Of a stretch of DNA of 64,000 nucleotides, positions 7,105-15,515 are shown piece by piece. Position 1 is the stretch's first letter. Each line of letters begins with the position of its first letter. Source of the DNA: Ruminococcus sp. YRD2003 (lineage in GTDB: Bacteria; Bacillota; Clostridia; Oscillospirales; Ruminococcaceae); NCBI GenBank assembly GCA_900109435.1, contig FNZT01000004.1:162585-226584 (forward strand), in the 5' to 3' direction. Position numbers and translations under genes: made by a program. A model generated the notes under the pieces. That model was given only the letters and a program-made list of their open reading frames with translations. It was not told the DNA's origin and did no database searches.

Positions 7105-7130
7105 ATAAACATATCAATTAAGTATGCATT

Positions 7131-7274
7131 CGCGGAGGTGTTTGTTATGATCAACTTTATGTGTAAAATGAATAATTATGTAATAAACTGCTCCGCGCCT
7201 GTTGTATCATAGGTTTTTTCAGCCTGCAAATAAACAGCTCGGACGCGGAGACAGAGATGTCTCTATTTTTATTT
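7131..7274 (+). promoter_or_regulatory. Transcription attenuator with competing hairpins
   Basis: Three segments compete: CGCGGAG at 7131-7137 (inside the leader ribosome site), CTCCGCG at 7191-7197, and CGCGGAG again at 7244-7250. The middle one can pair with either copy; pairing with the second is extended by CTGTT/AACAG (7199-7203 with 7233-7237). The second copy overlaps the 5' arm of a terminator, GAGACA-GAGA-TGTCTC (7248-7263) followed by TATTTTTATTT. Pairing 2:3 would block the terminator and pairing 1:2 would allow it. No T-box core or known riboswitch motif was seen. Confidence 0.7.
7147..7212 (+). CDS. Leader peptide of the attenuator
   Basis: The 21-codon frame MINFMCKMNNYVINCSAPVV plus S begins at ATG 7147, seven bases after GGAGGTG, and ends at TAG 7210-7212. 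It contains two cysteine codons (positions 6 and 15), two Asn-Tyr/Asn pairs and three Met. Segment 2 of the attenuator lies inside its last codons, so ribosome position would decide which hairpin forms. Cysteine is a substrate of the downstream ligase, so cysteine supply is a plausible signal, but the codon bias is mild. Confidence 0.55.
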   Translation: MINFMCKMNNYVINCSAPVVS

Positions 7275-7288
7275 ACAGGAGTGATGAT

Positions 7289-7534
7289 ATGAAAAAGATC
7301 GAAGTGATCTCCGTTGACAGAATAGGTCTCGTAGGCGAGATATCAAAGATATTGAGCCGTGTAAACGGCAATATTATTGCTCATTCGGCAAATGTTGCTC
7401 CCGACAGCAGTGGCGTTCCGATATCTCATTTTCGTGCAGATGTTGAGCTTGACATAAGAACAGATACCGAGATCCTTGCGAGAAGGCTCAGAAAAATAAA
7501 AAATGTCAGGCGAGTGCGGATAACAGATATATGA
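7289..7534 (+). CDS. Small ACT-domain regulatory protein
   Basis: An 81-residue protein consisting of one ACT domain (IEVISVDRIGLVGEISKILS start, then a second half ending VRRVRITDI). ACT domains bind amino acids and regulate enzymes or transcription. The start at ATG 7289 follows CAGGAG; a longer frame from 7202 overlaps the leader and terminator and is rejected. It resembles the C-terminal ACT of RelA/SpoT-type proteins. Being 9 nt before the gamma-glutamylcysteine ligase gene, it may be an amino-acid sensor for that enzyme; this is inference. Confidence 0.8.
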   Translation: MKKIEVISVDRIGLVGEISKILSRVNGNIIAHSANVAPDSSGVPISHFRADVELDIRTDTEILARRLRKIKNVRRVRITDI

Positions 7535-7543
7535 GGTGGGAAC

Positions 7544-8677
7544 ATGAGTGAATACTATTACAGCGGAAAATTCGGGATAGAACGGGAAACTCTGAGGGTC
7601 GACAGTCAGGGCAGACTTGCACGGACTGCTCACCCCTTTGGCGATGATGAGCACATCACACGCGATTTCTGCGAGAACCAGATGGAACTTGTTACTCCCG
7701 TTGCGGGCAGCATCAGGGAAGCTCTCGGCTATCTCGCGGAGCTCGACGAAAGGGCACGAAAAAAGCTCGCCGAAAACCGCGAGAGCATATGGCTCTACAG
7801 CAATCCTCCCCACTTTGACAGTGAGGACGAGATACCGATCGCCGACTTCACAGGCGATCTTTCCTCAAAGCGGGCATACCGTGAAGTGCTCAAGAAGAAA
7901 TACGGTAAAAAGCTCATGCTTTTCTCGGGGATACACTTCAATTTTTCATTTCCCGACGAGCTGCTGCACGAGCTGAATACCGATAACGAGGACTTCCGCG
8001 CCTTCAAAGACGAGCTTTATCTCAGACTATACAAGCAGCTCATGCTGCACAGCTATCTGCTTGTGCTGCTCACGGCAGCAAGCCCGTATTATGATGCCTC
8101 CCTTGACAAGGACGGAAAAAGCGGTATAATTATGAGTGAGTATTCATCGCTCCGCAACAGCAAGCGCGGCTATTGGAACAAGTTCCTGCCTATCCTTGAC
8201 CATAGGGATTTGAGAACTTTCACAGGCAGTATCAAGAAGCACATCGTAACAGGCTCGTTGTATTCCGCAAGTGAGTTGTATCTGCCGATACGTCTTAAAC
8301 CAAAGGGTGTGAACAGCCTTGAGAATCTTGCGGCAAACGGCGTTGACCACATCGAGCTGAGAATGTTCGACCTCGACCCGTCTGCACCTCTCGGGATAGA
8401 CGGCAGAGACCTTGAATTTGTACATCTGCTGATACTGTATCTGCTCTCACTGCCCGATATCGACTTCACTCCCGATCTGCAGGAGAAAGCAGTAAGCGAA
8501 CACAAAAATGCTGCTCGGCTCGACCCTGATGCTGAGCTTTTAGAACGCGCCGAAAGCGTGATCAAGGAGATGGAAAAGCATTTCGGTGACAACGAAAAAG
8601 CGATCGAGATCATCAGCTTTGAAAAGGAAAAAATAAGCGGACGAAAGGTCTGTAACAGGGTCAAATACTATAAATAA
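7544..8677 (+). CDS. Glutamate-cysteine ligase family protein
   Basis: A 377-residue ATP-dependent ligase of the GCS family, expected to join glutamate gamma-carboxyl to cysteine, the first step to glutathione or to gamma-glutamylcysteine itself. Seen: FGIERETLRVDSQGRLA and CENQMELVTPV near the N-terminus (metal/substrate motifs of this family), and an HIELRMFDLDP segment near residue 272. It lacks an ATP-grasp glutathione-synthetase extension, so it is not a GshAB fusion, and no separate gshB is visible. It is the second gene of the ACT operon. Confidence 0.82.
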   Translation: MSEYYYSGKFGIERETLRVDSQGRLARTAHPFGDDEHITRDFCENQMELVTPVAGSIREALGYLAELDERARKKLAENRESIWLYSNPPHFDSEDEIPIADFTGDLSSKRAYREVLKKKYGKKLMLFSGIHFNFSFPDELLHELNTDNEDFRAFKDELYLRLYKQLMLHSYLLVLLTAASPYYDASLDKDGKSGIIMSEYSSLRNSKRGYWNKFLPILDHRDLRTFTGSIKKHIVTGSLYSASELYLPIRLKPKGVNSLENLAANGVDHIELRMFDLDPSAPLGIDGRDLEFVHLLILYLLSLPDIDFTPDLQEKAVSEHKNAARLDPDAELLERAESVIKEMEKHFGDNEKAIEIISFEKEKISGRKVCNRVKYYK

Positions 8678-8690
8678 GGCGGTGACATAA

Positions 8691-9449
8691 ATGTGCGAGC
8701 TGCTTGGCTTCACTTCGGCAAGAAATACGGATATATCAGACTATCTGCGCGTGTTTTTCTCCCACAGTGACAAAAATCCTCACGGTTGGGGAATGATGTA
8801 CGAAACTGACAGGCGCGAGATAGTAAAAGAAGCTGTCAGCGCTGAGAACAGCTCGTTTTTGTCTGATATTATCGACTGTATGCCGCCGCAGAAAAATGCC
8901 CTCGCACACATAAGATTTGCTACCGTCGGAACTGTCAATGAAAGCAATTGCCATCCGTTCACAGGCTCGGATATATCGGGCAGAGAGTGGACCCTCATCC
9001 ACAACGGAACTATCTTCAACGGCAGACATAATCACCGTTATTCAGCCGTACAGGCGGGCGATACCGATTCCGAGCGGTTCTTCCTCTCGCTTCTTGACAA
9101 CATTAATGAACATATCGCAAGGAGCGTTCCCAATGAGCGCGAGCGTTTTGAGATAGTCAATCACTTCATTGTTGAAAACGCTCCGAGGAACAAGCTCAAT
9201 CTGATGATATACGACGGAGAGCTATTGTACGTCCACAAAAATCTGAAGAATACTCTCTGCTTCAAAAGGCTTGATGACGGCATCGTTTTTGCTACAAAGC
9301 CCCTCGATGACGGAGTGTGGATACCGTTTCCCATGGCACAGGTGATAGCCTACAAGAAGGGGCAGGAAGTACACCGCGGAGACCGTCACAAGGGTACTTT
9401 CGTTCCGACACTGGAATATATCACTGCTATGGACGCTATGTACATTTAA
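8691..9449 (+). CDS. Class II glutamine amidotransferase-like protein (YafJ/EgtC type)
   Basis: A 252-residue single Ntn-hydrolase domain. After removal of Met1, Cys2 of MCELLGF would be the nucleophile. Seen: GWGMMYE, AHIRFATVGTVNESNCHPF and LIHNGTIFNG, all standard for this fold. There is no synthase domain, as in YafJ and EgtC. EgtC hydrolyses a gamma-glutamyl bond in ergothioneine synthesis and is paired with a gamma-Glu-Cys ligase (EgtA). Here the neighbour is also such a ligase, so hydrolysis or transfer of a gamma-glutamyl group is a reasonable guess. Other ergothioneine genes are not present. Confidence 0.82.
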   Translation: MCELLGFTSARNTDISDYLRVFFSHSDKNPHGWGMMYETDRREIVKEAVSAENSSFLSDIIDCMPPQKNALAHIRFATVGTVNESNCHPFTGSDISGREWTLIHNGTIFNGRHNHRYSAVQAGDTDSERFFLSLLDNINEHIARSVPNERERFEIVNHFIVENAPRNKLNLMIYDGELLYVHKNLKNTLCFKRLDDGIVFATKPLDDGVWIPFPMAQVIAYKKGQEVHRGDRHKGTFVPTLEYITAMDAMYI

Positions 9450-9461
9450 CAGGAGAATAAT

Positions 9462-9911
9462 ATGGGATATAATTTTTATGGCTGGGAAAAGGCGGTCGTT
9501 TCGCCGATAAACAGCGATTTTAAGAGTATAGCTTCTCCGCAGGAGCTATACGATGCTCTTACGGAGATATGGTGCGAGTACACCTGTGCTCCCCGACTGC
9601 GGGAGAAGTGGAGCAAGGAGAATATCACTCTCGGGCAGTGCTCCATAACCGCTTTTTTAGCACAGGATATTTTCGGCGGAAAAGTTTACGGAGTGCCTCG
9701 CAGCGGCGGTAATTTCCACTGCTACAATGTTGTGGGAGATGTGGTGTTTGACCTTACCAGCGAGCAGTTCGGCGGCGAAAAACTGGATTATACCGATAAT
9801 CCCGAGCAGTTCAGAGAAGTTCATTTTGCCAAGACTGAAAAGCGTGAGCGGTATGAGTATCTCAAAGCTGAACTTATTAAGATTTACGGAGAAAAATATG
9901 AGCGCAAATGA
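9462..9911 (+). CDS. YunG-like papain-fold protein
   Basis: A 149-residue soluble protein. Seen: LGQCSITAFLAQDIFGG with Cys60, NFHCYN with His86, and VVFDLTSEQF with Asp97. This ordered Cys-His-Asp pattern and the GQC...DLT..QF signature match the YunG family, whose members look like small transglutaminase/papain-fold proteins of unknown substrate. It is the fourth gene of the ACT-gshA operon, 12 nt after the amidotransferase gene, with an AGGAG ribosome site. An amidase or peptidase role is inference. Confidence 0.65.
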   Translation: MGYNFYGWEKAVVSPINSDFKSIASPQELYDALTEIWCEYTCAPRLREKWSKENITLGQCSITAFLAQDIFGGKVYGVPRSGGNFHCYNVVGDVVFDLTSEQFGGEKLDYTDNPEQFREVHFAKTEKRERYEYLKAELIKIYGEKYERK

Positions 9912-10107
9912 ACTGAAACAGGCTGTTATCACTGAAAATGAAATTGCCTTTTCATATAACGGAAATGACTATCTGCTCTACGGCTGGGATCAGTGCGACG
10001 GCTATGTGCTGAGCCTTGAATGTGAGGGCGATGGTGTGTGGCAGTCCGAACCTCAGCCGAAAAAAGCCTGCATTGAGGCGTTTCTCAGCTATTATTCCGA
10101 GCTGTGA
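9898..10107 (+). CDS. Hypothetical 69-residue protein
   Basis: The start ATG 9898 overlaps the end of the YunG-like gene by 14 nt, a typical translational coupling. The protein is acidic and aromatic, with YNGNDYLLYGWDQCDGYVL and a C-terminal helix ending FLSYYSEL. It has no membrane segment. It ends the operon. No family was recognised. The tight overlap suggests it works with the YunG-like protein. Confidence 0.6.
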   Translation: MSANELKQAVITENEIAFSYNGNDYLLYGWDQCDGYVLSLECEGDGVWQSEPQPKKACIEAFLSYYSEL

Positions 10108-10199
10108 GCGAGCATGGAGCTTCGGGATGGGGGAGAATCATTCTTCTGATTCTTCCGCCGATAAGTGCCTGCAAATGCTTCTGTATGAATACAGCACAT

Positions 10200-10233
10200 G
10201 AGGGAGAACCCTTTTGAAAAAGGGGTCTCCCTC
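10200..10233. terminator. Hairpin between the ACT operon and truncated mcrC
   Basis: GAGGGAGA with ACCCTTTT on the left pairs with AAAAAGGGGT and CTCCCTC on the right. It lies about 90 nt after the ACT operon and 19 nt beyond the truncated end of mcrC. T-runs are weak on both sides, so it may be a repeat unit as well as a terminator. Confidence 0.5.
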
Positions 10234-10251
10234 TGAGTTTATTCGGCTGTT

Positions 10252-11061
10252 TTATTGTTGGTTCATCCCGCAAAACCACGCGCAGGTTATGAACTTCCCA
10301 GAAAATGACGTCCCTTCGTTCCTGTCAAGGAGCATTCGGCAGATACTGAGGATGGTGCTGTACTTCCTCGTGTTGCGTGTGTTTATGCATTTGCCGAACT
10401 CCGCGGAAATGTCGTATGGCACGCGCACTTCATCAAGGAAGGTCAGCGCTTCCTTCAGCAGGTGGGAATTGTGCGAATTTGCTGTCACCTTGTTCAGCAT
10501 GACGGCGGCGGCTTTGATGATGCGATTCTCCGCACGGTCGGGAGTAAACACGTCGTGCCGCACATAGATGCGCTCGCGGTGGGTGAGGTTGCGGCGGATA
10601 TTTTCGGAAAACATTATCGTTCCCTGTACGGTGGTGAGGTTCTCCTCGCGGCTCGTATAGGTCGAGAGCACGCCGCTTTTGATTATCTTCATAGTCTCGC
10701 CCGCAAATACGGAGATGAAGTATTCCATGAAGTTCATCTCGGGGGCGAATGTCTCTGCGCTGAACTCAAACCCGCAGCGCCTGCAAAACTCGGCGCAGAG
10801 CGACTTTCGCGCCTCGGAAGTGCCGCCCTCGGCGGGCGGGAGTATCTCGAGCAGAGTGCCGTCCGCGAAGCATGAAAAGCCGCAGTATGTCCCCGCAGTG
10901 AAATACTGTCTGCCGTTTTCCCGACGGAGAACTATGACCTCTCTTCCCTCGGCGGCACCGACCTCCGCAAGTTCGCCGAGCACTTTTGTGAGTCCGCCGC
11001 TTTCGGGAGACAGCTCCGCTATACGTTCATTGGCTGATACGCAAATGTGTCTGCTGTACAT
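10252..11061 (-). pseudogene. mcrC: McrC-like restriction component, truncated before the nuclease domain
   Basis: 269 residues matching the N-terminal half of McrC: an early FTAGTYCGFSCFADGTLLEILP barrel-like segment, LCAEFCRRCGFEF, and the helical part with TTVQGTIMFSENIRRN and FTPDRAENRIIK. McrC normally continues for another 80-180 residues with a PD-(D/E)xK nuclease. Here the frame stops right after FSGKFITCAWFCGMNQQ and no nuclease motif is found in any frame downstream. It overlaps nothing and follows mcrB by 15 nt. It may still bind McrB but should not cut DNA; a working shortened form is less likely. Confidence 0.7.
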
Positions 11062-11076
11062 GTTATTCTCCGTTCA

Positions 11077-12834
11077 TCAGGAATTATCGCTGTATATGTT
11101 TATGAAGTGCTCCTTCTTCCACTTCGTCGGGGCGCCTATGCGGTAGAGCCGCTGTCCCGAATCAAAGTGCTTGACATACCTCGGAGTTATGCACTCGATA
11201 AAGGTATTCTCGTCGTTGAGGATGAGCCTTATCCTTTCGTAGTCGTCAAAGAAGTATTCCTGAAGGAGCGGGATTATCTTCGTGGAGAATACTTCTCTCA
11301 GCTCGCTGAGCGTGGTTATACAGCCGCTGTTGTTCATGAAGTATGCGTGACCGATAGCGTGCTCGCGGTCGTAGTAGTATTCGATGCGCTCGTTAAGTGC
11401 GGTGAGCAGCTCGCATAGGTCGACGCCTTCGCAGTCTCCGAGCAGGGACGGCTGAGGCATCATCTCTATGAAGTGGAAACGGCGTCTCAGCGCGATATCA
11501 AGCATGGCGATTGAGCGGTCGGCGGTGTTCATGGTGCCGAGGATATACAGATTCGCGGGCACATAAAACTCGGTCTGCGAATACGGCAGTATCAGCGAGG
11601 TGCCGCGCTTCGACTCTTCGATGAGCGTGATGAGCTCGCCGAAAATACGCGATATATTGCCTCGGTTTATCTCGTCGATGACGGCTACGAAGTTCATATT
11701 CGGGCTTTTTGCCGCCTTCTCGCACAGCGACTTGAAAACGCCGTTGTATGGACGGTAGATGACAGTAGTATCGGCGTGCGCGATGTTGGAGTCGTTGCCG
11801 TACTTGTCAACTACTACGGGACGTATGCCCTCTACGAATTCCTCGTAGGCGAGCGACTGGTGGAAGGTGGTGAACTTTATTTGTCCCGAGGATGCATATT
11901 TCTCGTACCTTGCCCTTATCTCCGAGTAGGGCTCGCCTTCGGCTATGCGCTCGCCCTCGACAAGCTCCACGGCATACCTTACGACATTGTAGGTCTTGCC
12001 TGTGCCTGGAGGTCCGTACAGTATCTGATTCAGCGGCGATTCGACCCGTTTTGCCCGCTTCTCGCGGACAGGCTTTTCCGACTGGGCAGGCTCGTCCTTC
12101 GTGCTGAGGAGCTCCCATGACATAAGGTCGAATACTCGCATATTCCTGAATTTGAAGTTAGCCTCCCGAAATTTGAGTATCCTGCGTGAGTTGGGGATAT
12201 AGTTCTGTATGTCTCCCGTGTCGTCAAGCTCTATCCCGAGTGTTTTGTAAACAAGGCTGTCAACGGCTCTTTCGCCGATTATGGGGAAGGTGAACGGCTT
12301 CAGGCAGTGAAGTATCCTCGACATGACGAATACAGGCATTCCCGAGAACTTTATCTTTGAATCGAGCATATCCTGCGCCGTATCAAAGAGCTTGTCGTCC
12401 TTCTCGAGCCCTGAGATGTTTATGCACATCATCAGGAAGAACTGTATTGCTCCTGCGTCCTTGGACACGGGGCTGCTTTTCAGGGAATTTGAAGCGGTCA
12501 GGAACTCCATTTCCTGCTTGCTTACGATATGGCTGAACAGCTTCATTGATTCACGGTCCCATATAGCGTTTGCCGTCGTTTCAAGCAGATGCTTGTCGCT
12601 GTGCAGCAGGTGACTTTCCTGTATGAGCTCTTTCAGCCTGCCCATACTGCCGCCCCAGCAGCCCAGCGAGAGATAGTAGAGAAGCTCGAGGTCGCTGATG
12701 TCGATGACAGTGAGCCTTCTCAGGTTTGCGTAGTATTCCACTGCCTTGCGCACGCAGCGGTATGTTCCGTCAAATTCATTGGGCAGTATCTCGTTTTTGT
12801 GCTTTAATTCATCAATAAGAAGCATTTTATCCAT
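11077..12834 (-). CDS. mcrB: McrB-like AAA+ GTPase of a modification-dependent restriction system
   Basis: 585 residues. Start chosen at ATG 12834, preceded by TTGGAG; a longer frame to 12888 lacks a site. Residues 1-250 are an unrecognised, helical, probably DNA-recognising region. The AAA+ motor follows: Walker A GPPGTGKT (274-281), Walker B and McrB signature FVAVIDEINRGNISRIFGEL, and sensor region MNTADRSIAMLDIALRRRF. McrB recognises modified DNA and uses GTP to drive McrC cleavage. The McrC partner here lacks its nuclease end. A consensus promoter lies upstream (12871-12899). Confidence 0.88.
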   Translation of the reverse strand: MDKMLLIDELKHKNEILPNEFDGTYRCVRKAVEYYANLRRLTVIDISDLELLYYLSLGCWGGSMGRLKELIQESHLLHSDKHLLETTANAIWDRESMKLFSHIVSKQEMEFLTASNSLKSSPVSKDAGAIQFFLMMCINISGLEKDDKLFDTAQDMLDSKIKFSGMPVFVMSRILHCLKPFTFPIIGERAVDSLVYKTLGIELDDTGDIQNYIPNSRRILKFREANFKFRNMRVFDLMSWELLSTKDEPAQSEKPVREKRAKRVESPLNQILYGPPGTGKTYNVVRYAVELVEGERIAEGEPYSEIRARYEKYASSGQIKFTTFHQSLAYEEFVEGIRPVVVDKYGNDSNIAHADTTVIYRPYNGVFKSLCEKAAKSPNMNFVAVIDEINRGNISRIFGELITLIEESKRGTSLILPYSQTEFYVPANLYILGTMNTADRSIAMLDIALRRRFHFIEMMPQPSLLGDCEGVDLCELLTALNERIEYYYDREHAIGHAYFMNNSGCITTLSELREVFSTKIIPLLQEYFFDDYERIRLILNDENTFIECITPRYVKHFDSGQRLYRIGAPTKWKKEHFINIYSDNS

Positions 12835-12870
12835 ATTCAATGGCTCCAATCCCGATAGTATCCTACGGTA

Positions 12871-12899
12871 ATAGTACCATAACAACAAATATTTGTCAA
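12871..12899 (-). promoter_or_regulatory. Sigma-A promoter of mcrBC
   Basis: On the minus strand TTGACA (12894-12899) and TACTAT (12871-12876) are separated by 17 nt, 36 nt before the mcrB start. Confidence 0.7.
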
Positions 12900-12983
12900 T
12901 GCTATTTGAAGTTTTTACACATTATTCACAAAATGCTTGCCCGCCGCTGTACATTTACGATAGTGCCATAAGCAACTGCTGAA

Positions 12984-13023
12984 AAAAGTTCGGGGAAGCC
13001 CTTGTTCGGAAAGGGCTTCCCCG
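12984..13023 (-). terminator. Rho-independent terminator of the dockerin peptidase gene
   Basis: CGGGGAAGCCCTT (12991-13003) pairs with AAGGGCTTCCCCG (13011-13023). Read on the minus strand it is followed by AACTTTTTTC. It lies 36 nt beyond the stop codon. Confidence 0.85.
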
Positions 13024-13059
13024 TTAAATACTTGTATCACTGCCGTTTATGCTCCGTGG

Positions 13060-14316
13060 TCACCATGTTTTTGTCTCGGCGTTCTTTTCGAGCTCCTCGA
13101 CGAGTTTTTTGCGCATAATTATGAGGTCGAATGTATCGACCGACTTGTCGCTGTTCATATCGGCGGCGGCGTACTGCTCCTCGGTAAGTTTTGTTCCGCC
13201 GAGTAGGTAATTCTGCATAACGACTGCGTCTGCGATGCCTACCTTGCTGTCGTTATTGAGGTCGCCCGTTACCTTGGGCTTTTCCTCCTCCACCTTTTTG
13301 ATGTAAGTCATTGAAACAAAGCCGATTATGCCGTTGTACTCAATGTGCGCCCAGCTTCCGTCAGCCTTTGTTACCTTGAACGTTGCGTTCGCGGGGATAG
13401 TGCCGAGGAGCTTCGCGCTCGCGCTGTGGTCGGCTCTGATGTTGAGCACGTCTGATACTCCCGTTGTCGTGTATGTGCCCGCGTAGCTTTCGGAGCACTT
13501 ACAGCTCTCTGCGGGGGCGTCCGCTACCTTCGTGATGAAATCCATGGACACATAGCCGCTTATGCCGTTATACTCGACGTGAGCCCATTTGCCGTTGCCC
13601 TTGGTGACGGTGAACTGCGAGCCAGCAGGTATCTGTCCGAGTGCCGAGGTGTCAGCGCTGTGTCCTGCTCTTATGTTCAGATAGGTGACAACGTTTTTGG
13701 TCGTGTATTTGCCCGCGCAGTCAGTGGTGCAGTCGCACGAGGGTGAACTCTCACCGAGAGCGGGAGCGGTGCTCGGGGGGGCTACTGCCGTGCCGTCGAA
13801 TGTGAAGTAGGTCAGCGGGTCGTAGTAAGTTCTGCATGGCCAGCCGCTGAGCAGTTTATCGCATATGCCGAAGTGGAGGTGATTGCCGCTCGACTGTCCC
13901 GTGCTGCCGACATGACCTATCACGTCTCCGCCTGATACAGCCTGTCCCGCGGTAACGTCCATGGACGAGCAGTGTGCGTAGAATGTGTATATGCCGAGGT
14001 CCTCATGATAGAGGATCACCATATTGCCGTAGGCGTCCATCCATTCTGCGGAAATGCACTTTCCCGAGCGGGGAGCGAATATATCGGCGCCGTAGTCAGC
14101 CTCGACGTCTATCGCGTTGTGGTAGCCCGCGACGTCGCTCTCGTTCCTCATCGGGTCGAAATATGTGGTTATCTTCTGGAACGACTTGTCGAGCGGCCAT
14201 ATCGCTGAAACCGCTTCCGCCGCATAAGAACGGCGTATGCGCATACAGCTCGGCTCGGCGAATATGAAGGCTATGGCAAGCAGTATTACTGCCGCTTTTT
14301 TTATTATCCTGTTCAT
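13060..14316 (-). CDS. Secreted M23 peptidase with two SH3 domains and a dockerin
   Basis: 418 residues. Start at ATG 14316 after AAGGAG; the frame extends to 14415 without support. Seen: signal peptide (about 1-33, ending near SYAAEA), LytM/M23 metallopeptidase with His66, Asp70 and HLHFG (146-150), two SH3b-type repeats (about 190-250 and 265-330) each ending in GY or GF-VSM, and a type I dockerin (about 350-405) with two calcium loops, GDLNNDSKVG and ADMNSDKSVD. The protein should cut peptidoglycan cross-bridges and dock to a cohesin at the cell surface. It has its own promoter and terminator. Confidence 0.9.
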   Translation of the reverse strand: MNRIIKKAAVILLAIAFIFAEPSCMRIRRSYAAEAVSAIWPLDKSFQKITTYFDPMRNESDVAGYHNAIDVEADYGADIFAPRSGKCISAEWMDAYGNMVILYHEDLGIYTFYAHCSSMDVTAGQAVSGGDVIGHVGSTGQSSGNHLHFGICDKLLSGWPCRTYYDPLTYFTFDGTAVAPPSTAPALGESSPSCDCTTDCAGKYTTKNVVTYLNIRAGHSADTSALGQIPAGSQFTVTKGNGKWAHVEYNGISGYVSMDFITKVADAPAESCKCSESYAGTYTTTGVSDVLNIRADHSASAKLLGTIPANATFKVTKADGSWAHIEYNGIIGFVSMTYIKKVEEEKPKVTGDLNNDSKVGIADAVVMQNYLLGGTKLTEEQYAAADMNSDKSVDTFDLIIMRKKLVEELEKNAETKTW

Positions 14317-14405
14317 TATATTAAGCTCCTTAGCGGAATTTTCCCCTTTTTCGGCAGCTTCGGGTCTTTTTGATATCTTTTGTACGGCTGCCGCACCATA
14401 TAGAT

Positions 14406-14434
14406 ATGATACCACATTTGAGCCCGAATGTCAA
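14406..14434 (-). promoter_or_regulatory. Sigma-A promoter of the dockerin peptidase gene
   Basis: On the minus strand TTGACA (14429-14434) and TATCAT (14406-14411) are separated by 17 nt, 89 nt before the start codon. Confidence 0.7.
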
Positions 14435-14524
14435 ATCTTGAACTGAGAAAACGGTCATATGAACGCGAATATCCCGCTATTGCACAAGAATCGAATGGGT
14501 GTTTTGTGAATTGTGCGGTGCTGC

Positions 14525-15478
14525 CTATATGTAGTCGAACGTCTTCAGCAGAAACAGCCACGTCGTGAGCGTGAAGGCGCTGCACAGGGTCGTGAGCATG
14601 ACCGCAAATGCTGTGACAGCGCCTTTGTGTCCGAGATTCTTCGCCATTACGAAGCAGCTTCCCGTAGTCGCGCTGCCGAGCATCACCAGTATCGCTATCA
14701 GCTTCTCGCCGCGGAATCCGAGATGTATTGCCGCGGGCAGGAACACTGCGCAGAACAGCACGAGCTTGATGAAGGCGATGCCTGCTGTAACTCGTATCCT
14801 GCCCCTTGCCTCGCTCGTGCGGAAGGAGGCTCCGAGGGCTATGAGCGACAGCGGAGTTGCCATATTCGCAAGATAGGATACCGAACGTTCGAGTATCACG
14901 GGCTGTGGTATCCTCAGAAGTGACCATGCCATTCCCACGATAATGCCGAGGATTATCGGGTTCGTCGCGATGCCTTTTGCCGTATCAAGTGCGAGCGAGC
15001 GCTTTCCGCCTTTTTCCCTGTCAGGAGAGGTCAGCGAGAGGACGGTCACAGCCGCGATATTGTACAGCGGGACTGTTCCGAGAACCATCAGCGCCGCCAT
15101 GAGCGAGTCGCCGTAGATGTTGCGGACGAATGCTATCCCGAGCACTGCCGCGCTGCTGCGGTAGGATGCCTGTATTATCTCGCCGCGCTCGGATTTGTCC
15201 TTGTGCAGGAGCGAGTATGCGCCCGCTGTGAGGATGCTCAGCAGGGTGACTCCCACACAGAAGAGGACGAAGCGTGAGTCCCATACGCTGCGGAAGTCCG
15301 CTTTTGAAAGGTCGGCAAACAGCAGCGCGGGAAGAAGCGTGCGGAAGGTGAATCTGTTGACTTTTGCCGTGGTGTGCTCGTCGAGCAGACCTACCCTGCG
15401 GCAGAAATAGCCGAATACCATCATCAGGAAAACAGGCATGGTGGCGTTCAGGCTGAAACGCAGGTCATCGAGGAACAT
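14525..15478 (-). CDS. AEC family (auxin efflux carrier) transporter
   Basis: A 317-residue membrane protein with about ten hydrophobic segments. Seen: the N-terminal MPVFLMMVFGYFCRRVGLLD, a central KGIATNPIILGIIVGMAWSL after a charged loop, and a second-half repeat. AEC carriers move organic anions such as malate, or other small solutes. The ribosome site is weak (AAAGAAATG). It runs in the same direction as the GNAT gene 37 nt upstream. The substrate cannot be predicted. Confidence 0.85.
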   Translation of the reverse strand: MFLDDLRFSLNATMPVFLMMVFGYFCRRVGLLDEHTTAKVNRFTFRTLLPALLFADLSKADFRSVWDSRFVLFCVGVTLLSILTAGAYSLLHKDKSERGEIIQASYRSSAAVLGIAFVRNIYGDSLMAALMVLGTVPLYNIAAVTVLSLTSPDREKGGKRSLALDTAKGIATNPIILGIIVGMAWSLLRIPQPVILERSVSYLANMATPLSLIALGASFRTSEARGRIRVTAGIAFIKLVLFCAVFLPAAIHLGFRGEKLIAILVMLGSATTGSCFVMAKNLGHKGAVTAFAVMLTTLCSAFTLTTWLFLLKTFDYI

Positions 15479-15515
15479 ATCATCATTTCTTTCTGTTGTT
15501 TATTATTGTATCAGC

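Noticed and set aside
7111..7288. T-box leader
   Set aside because: The conserved T-box antiterminator sequence and specifier loop are absent; the hairpins fit a leader-peptide attenuator.
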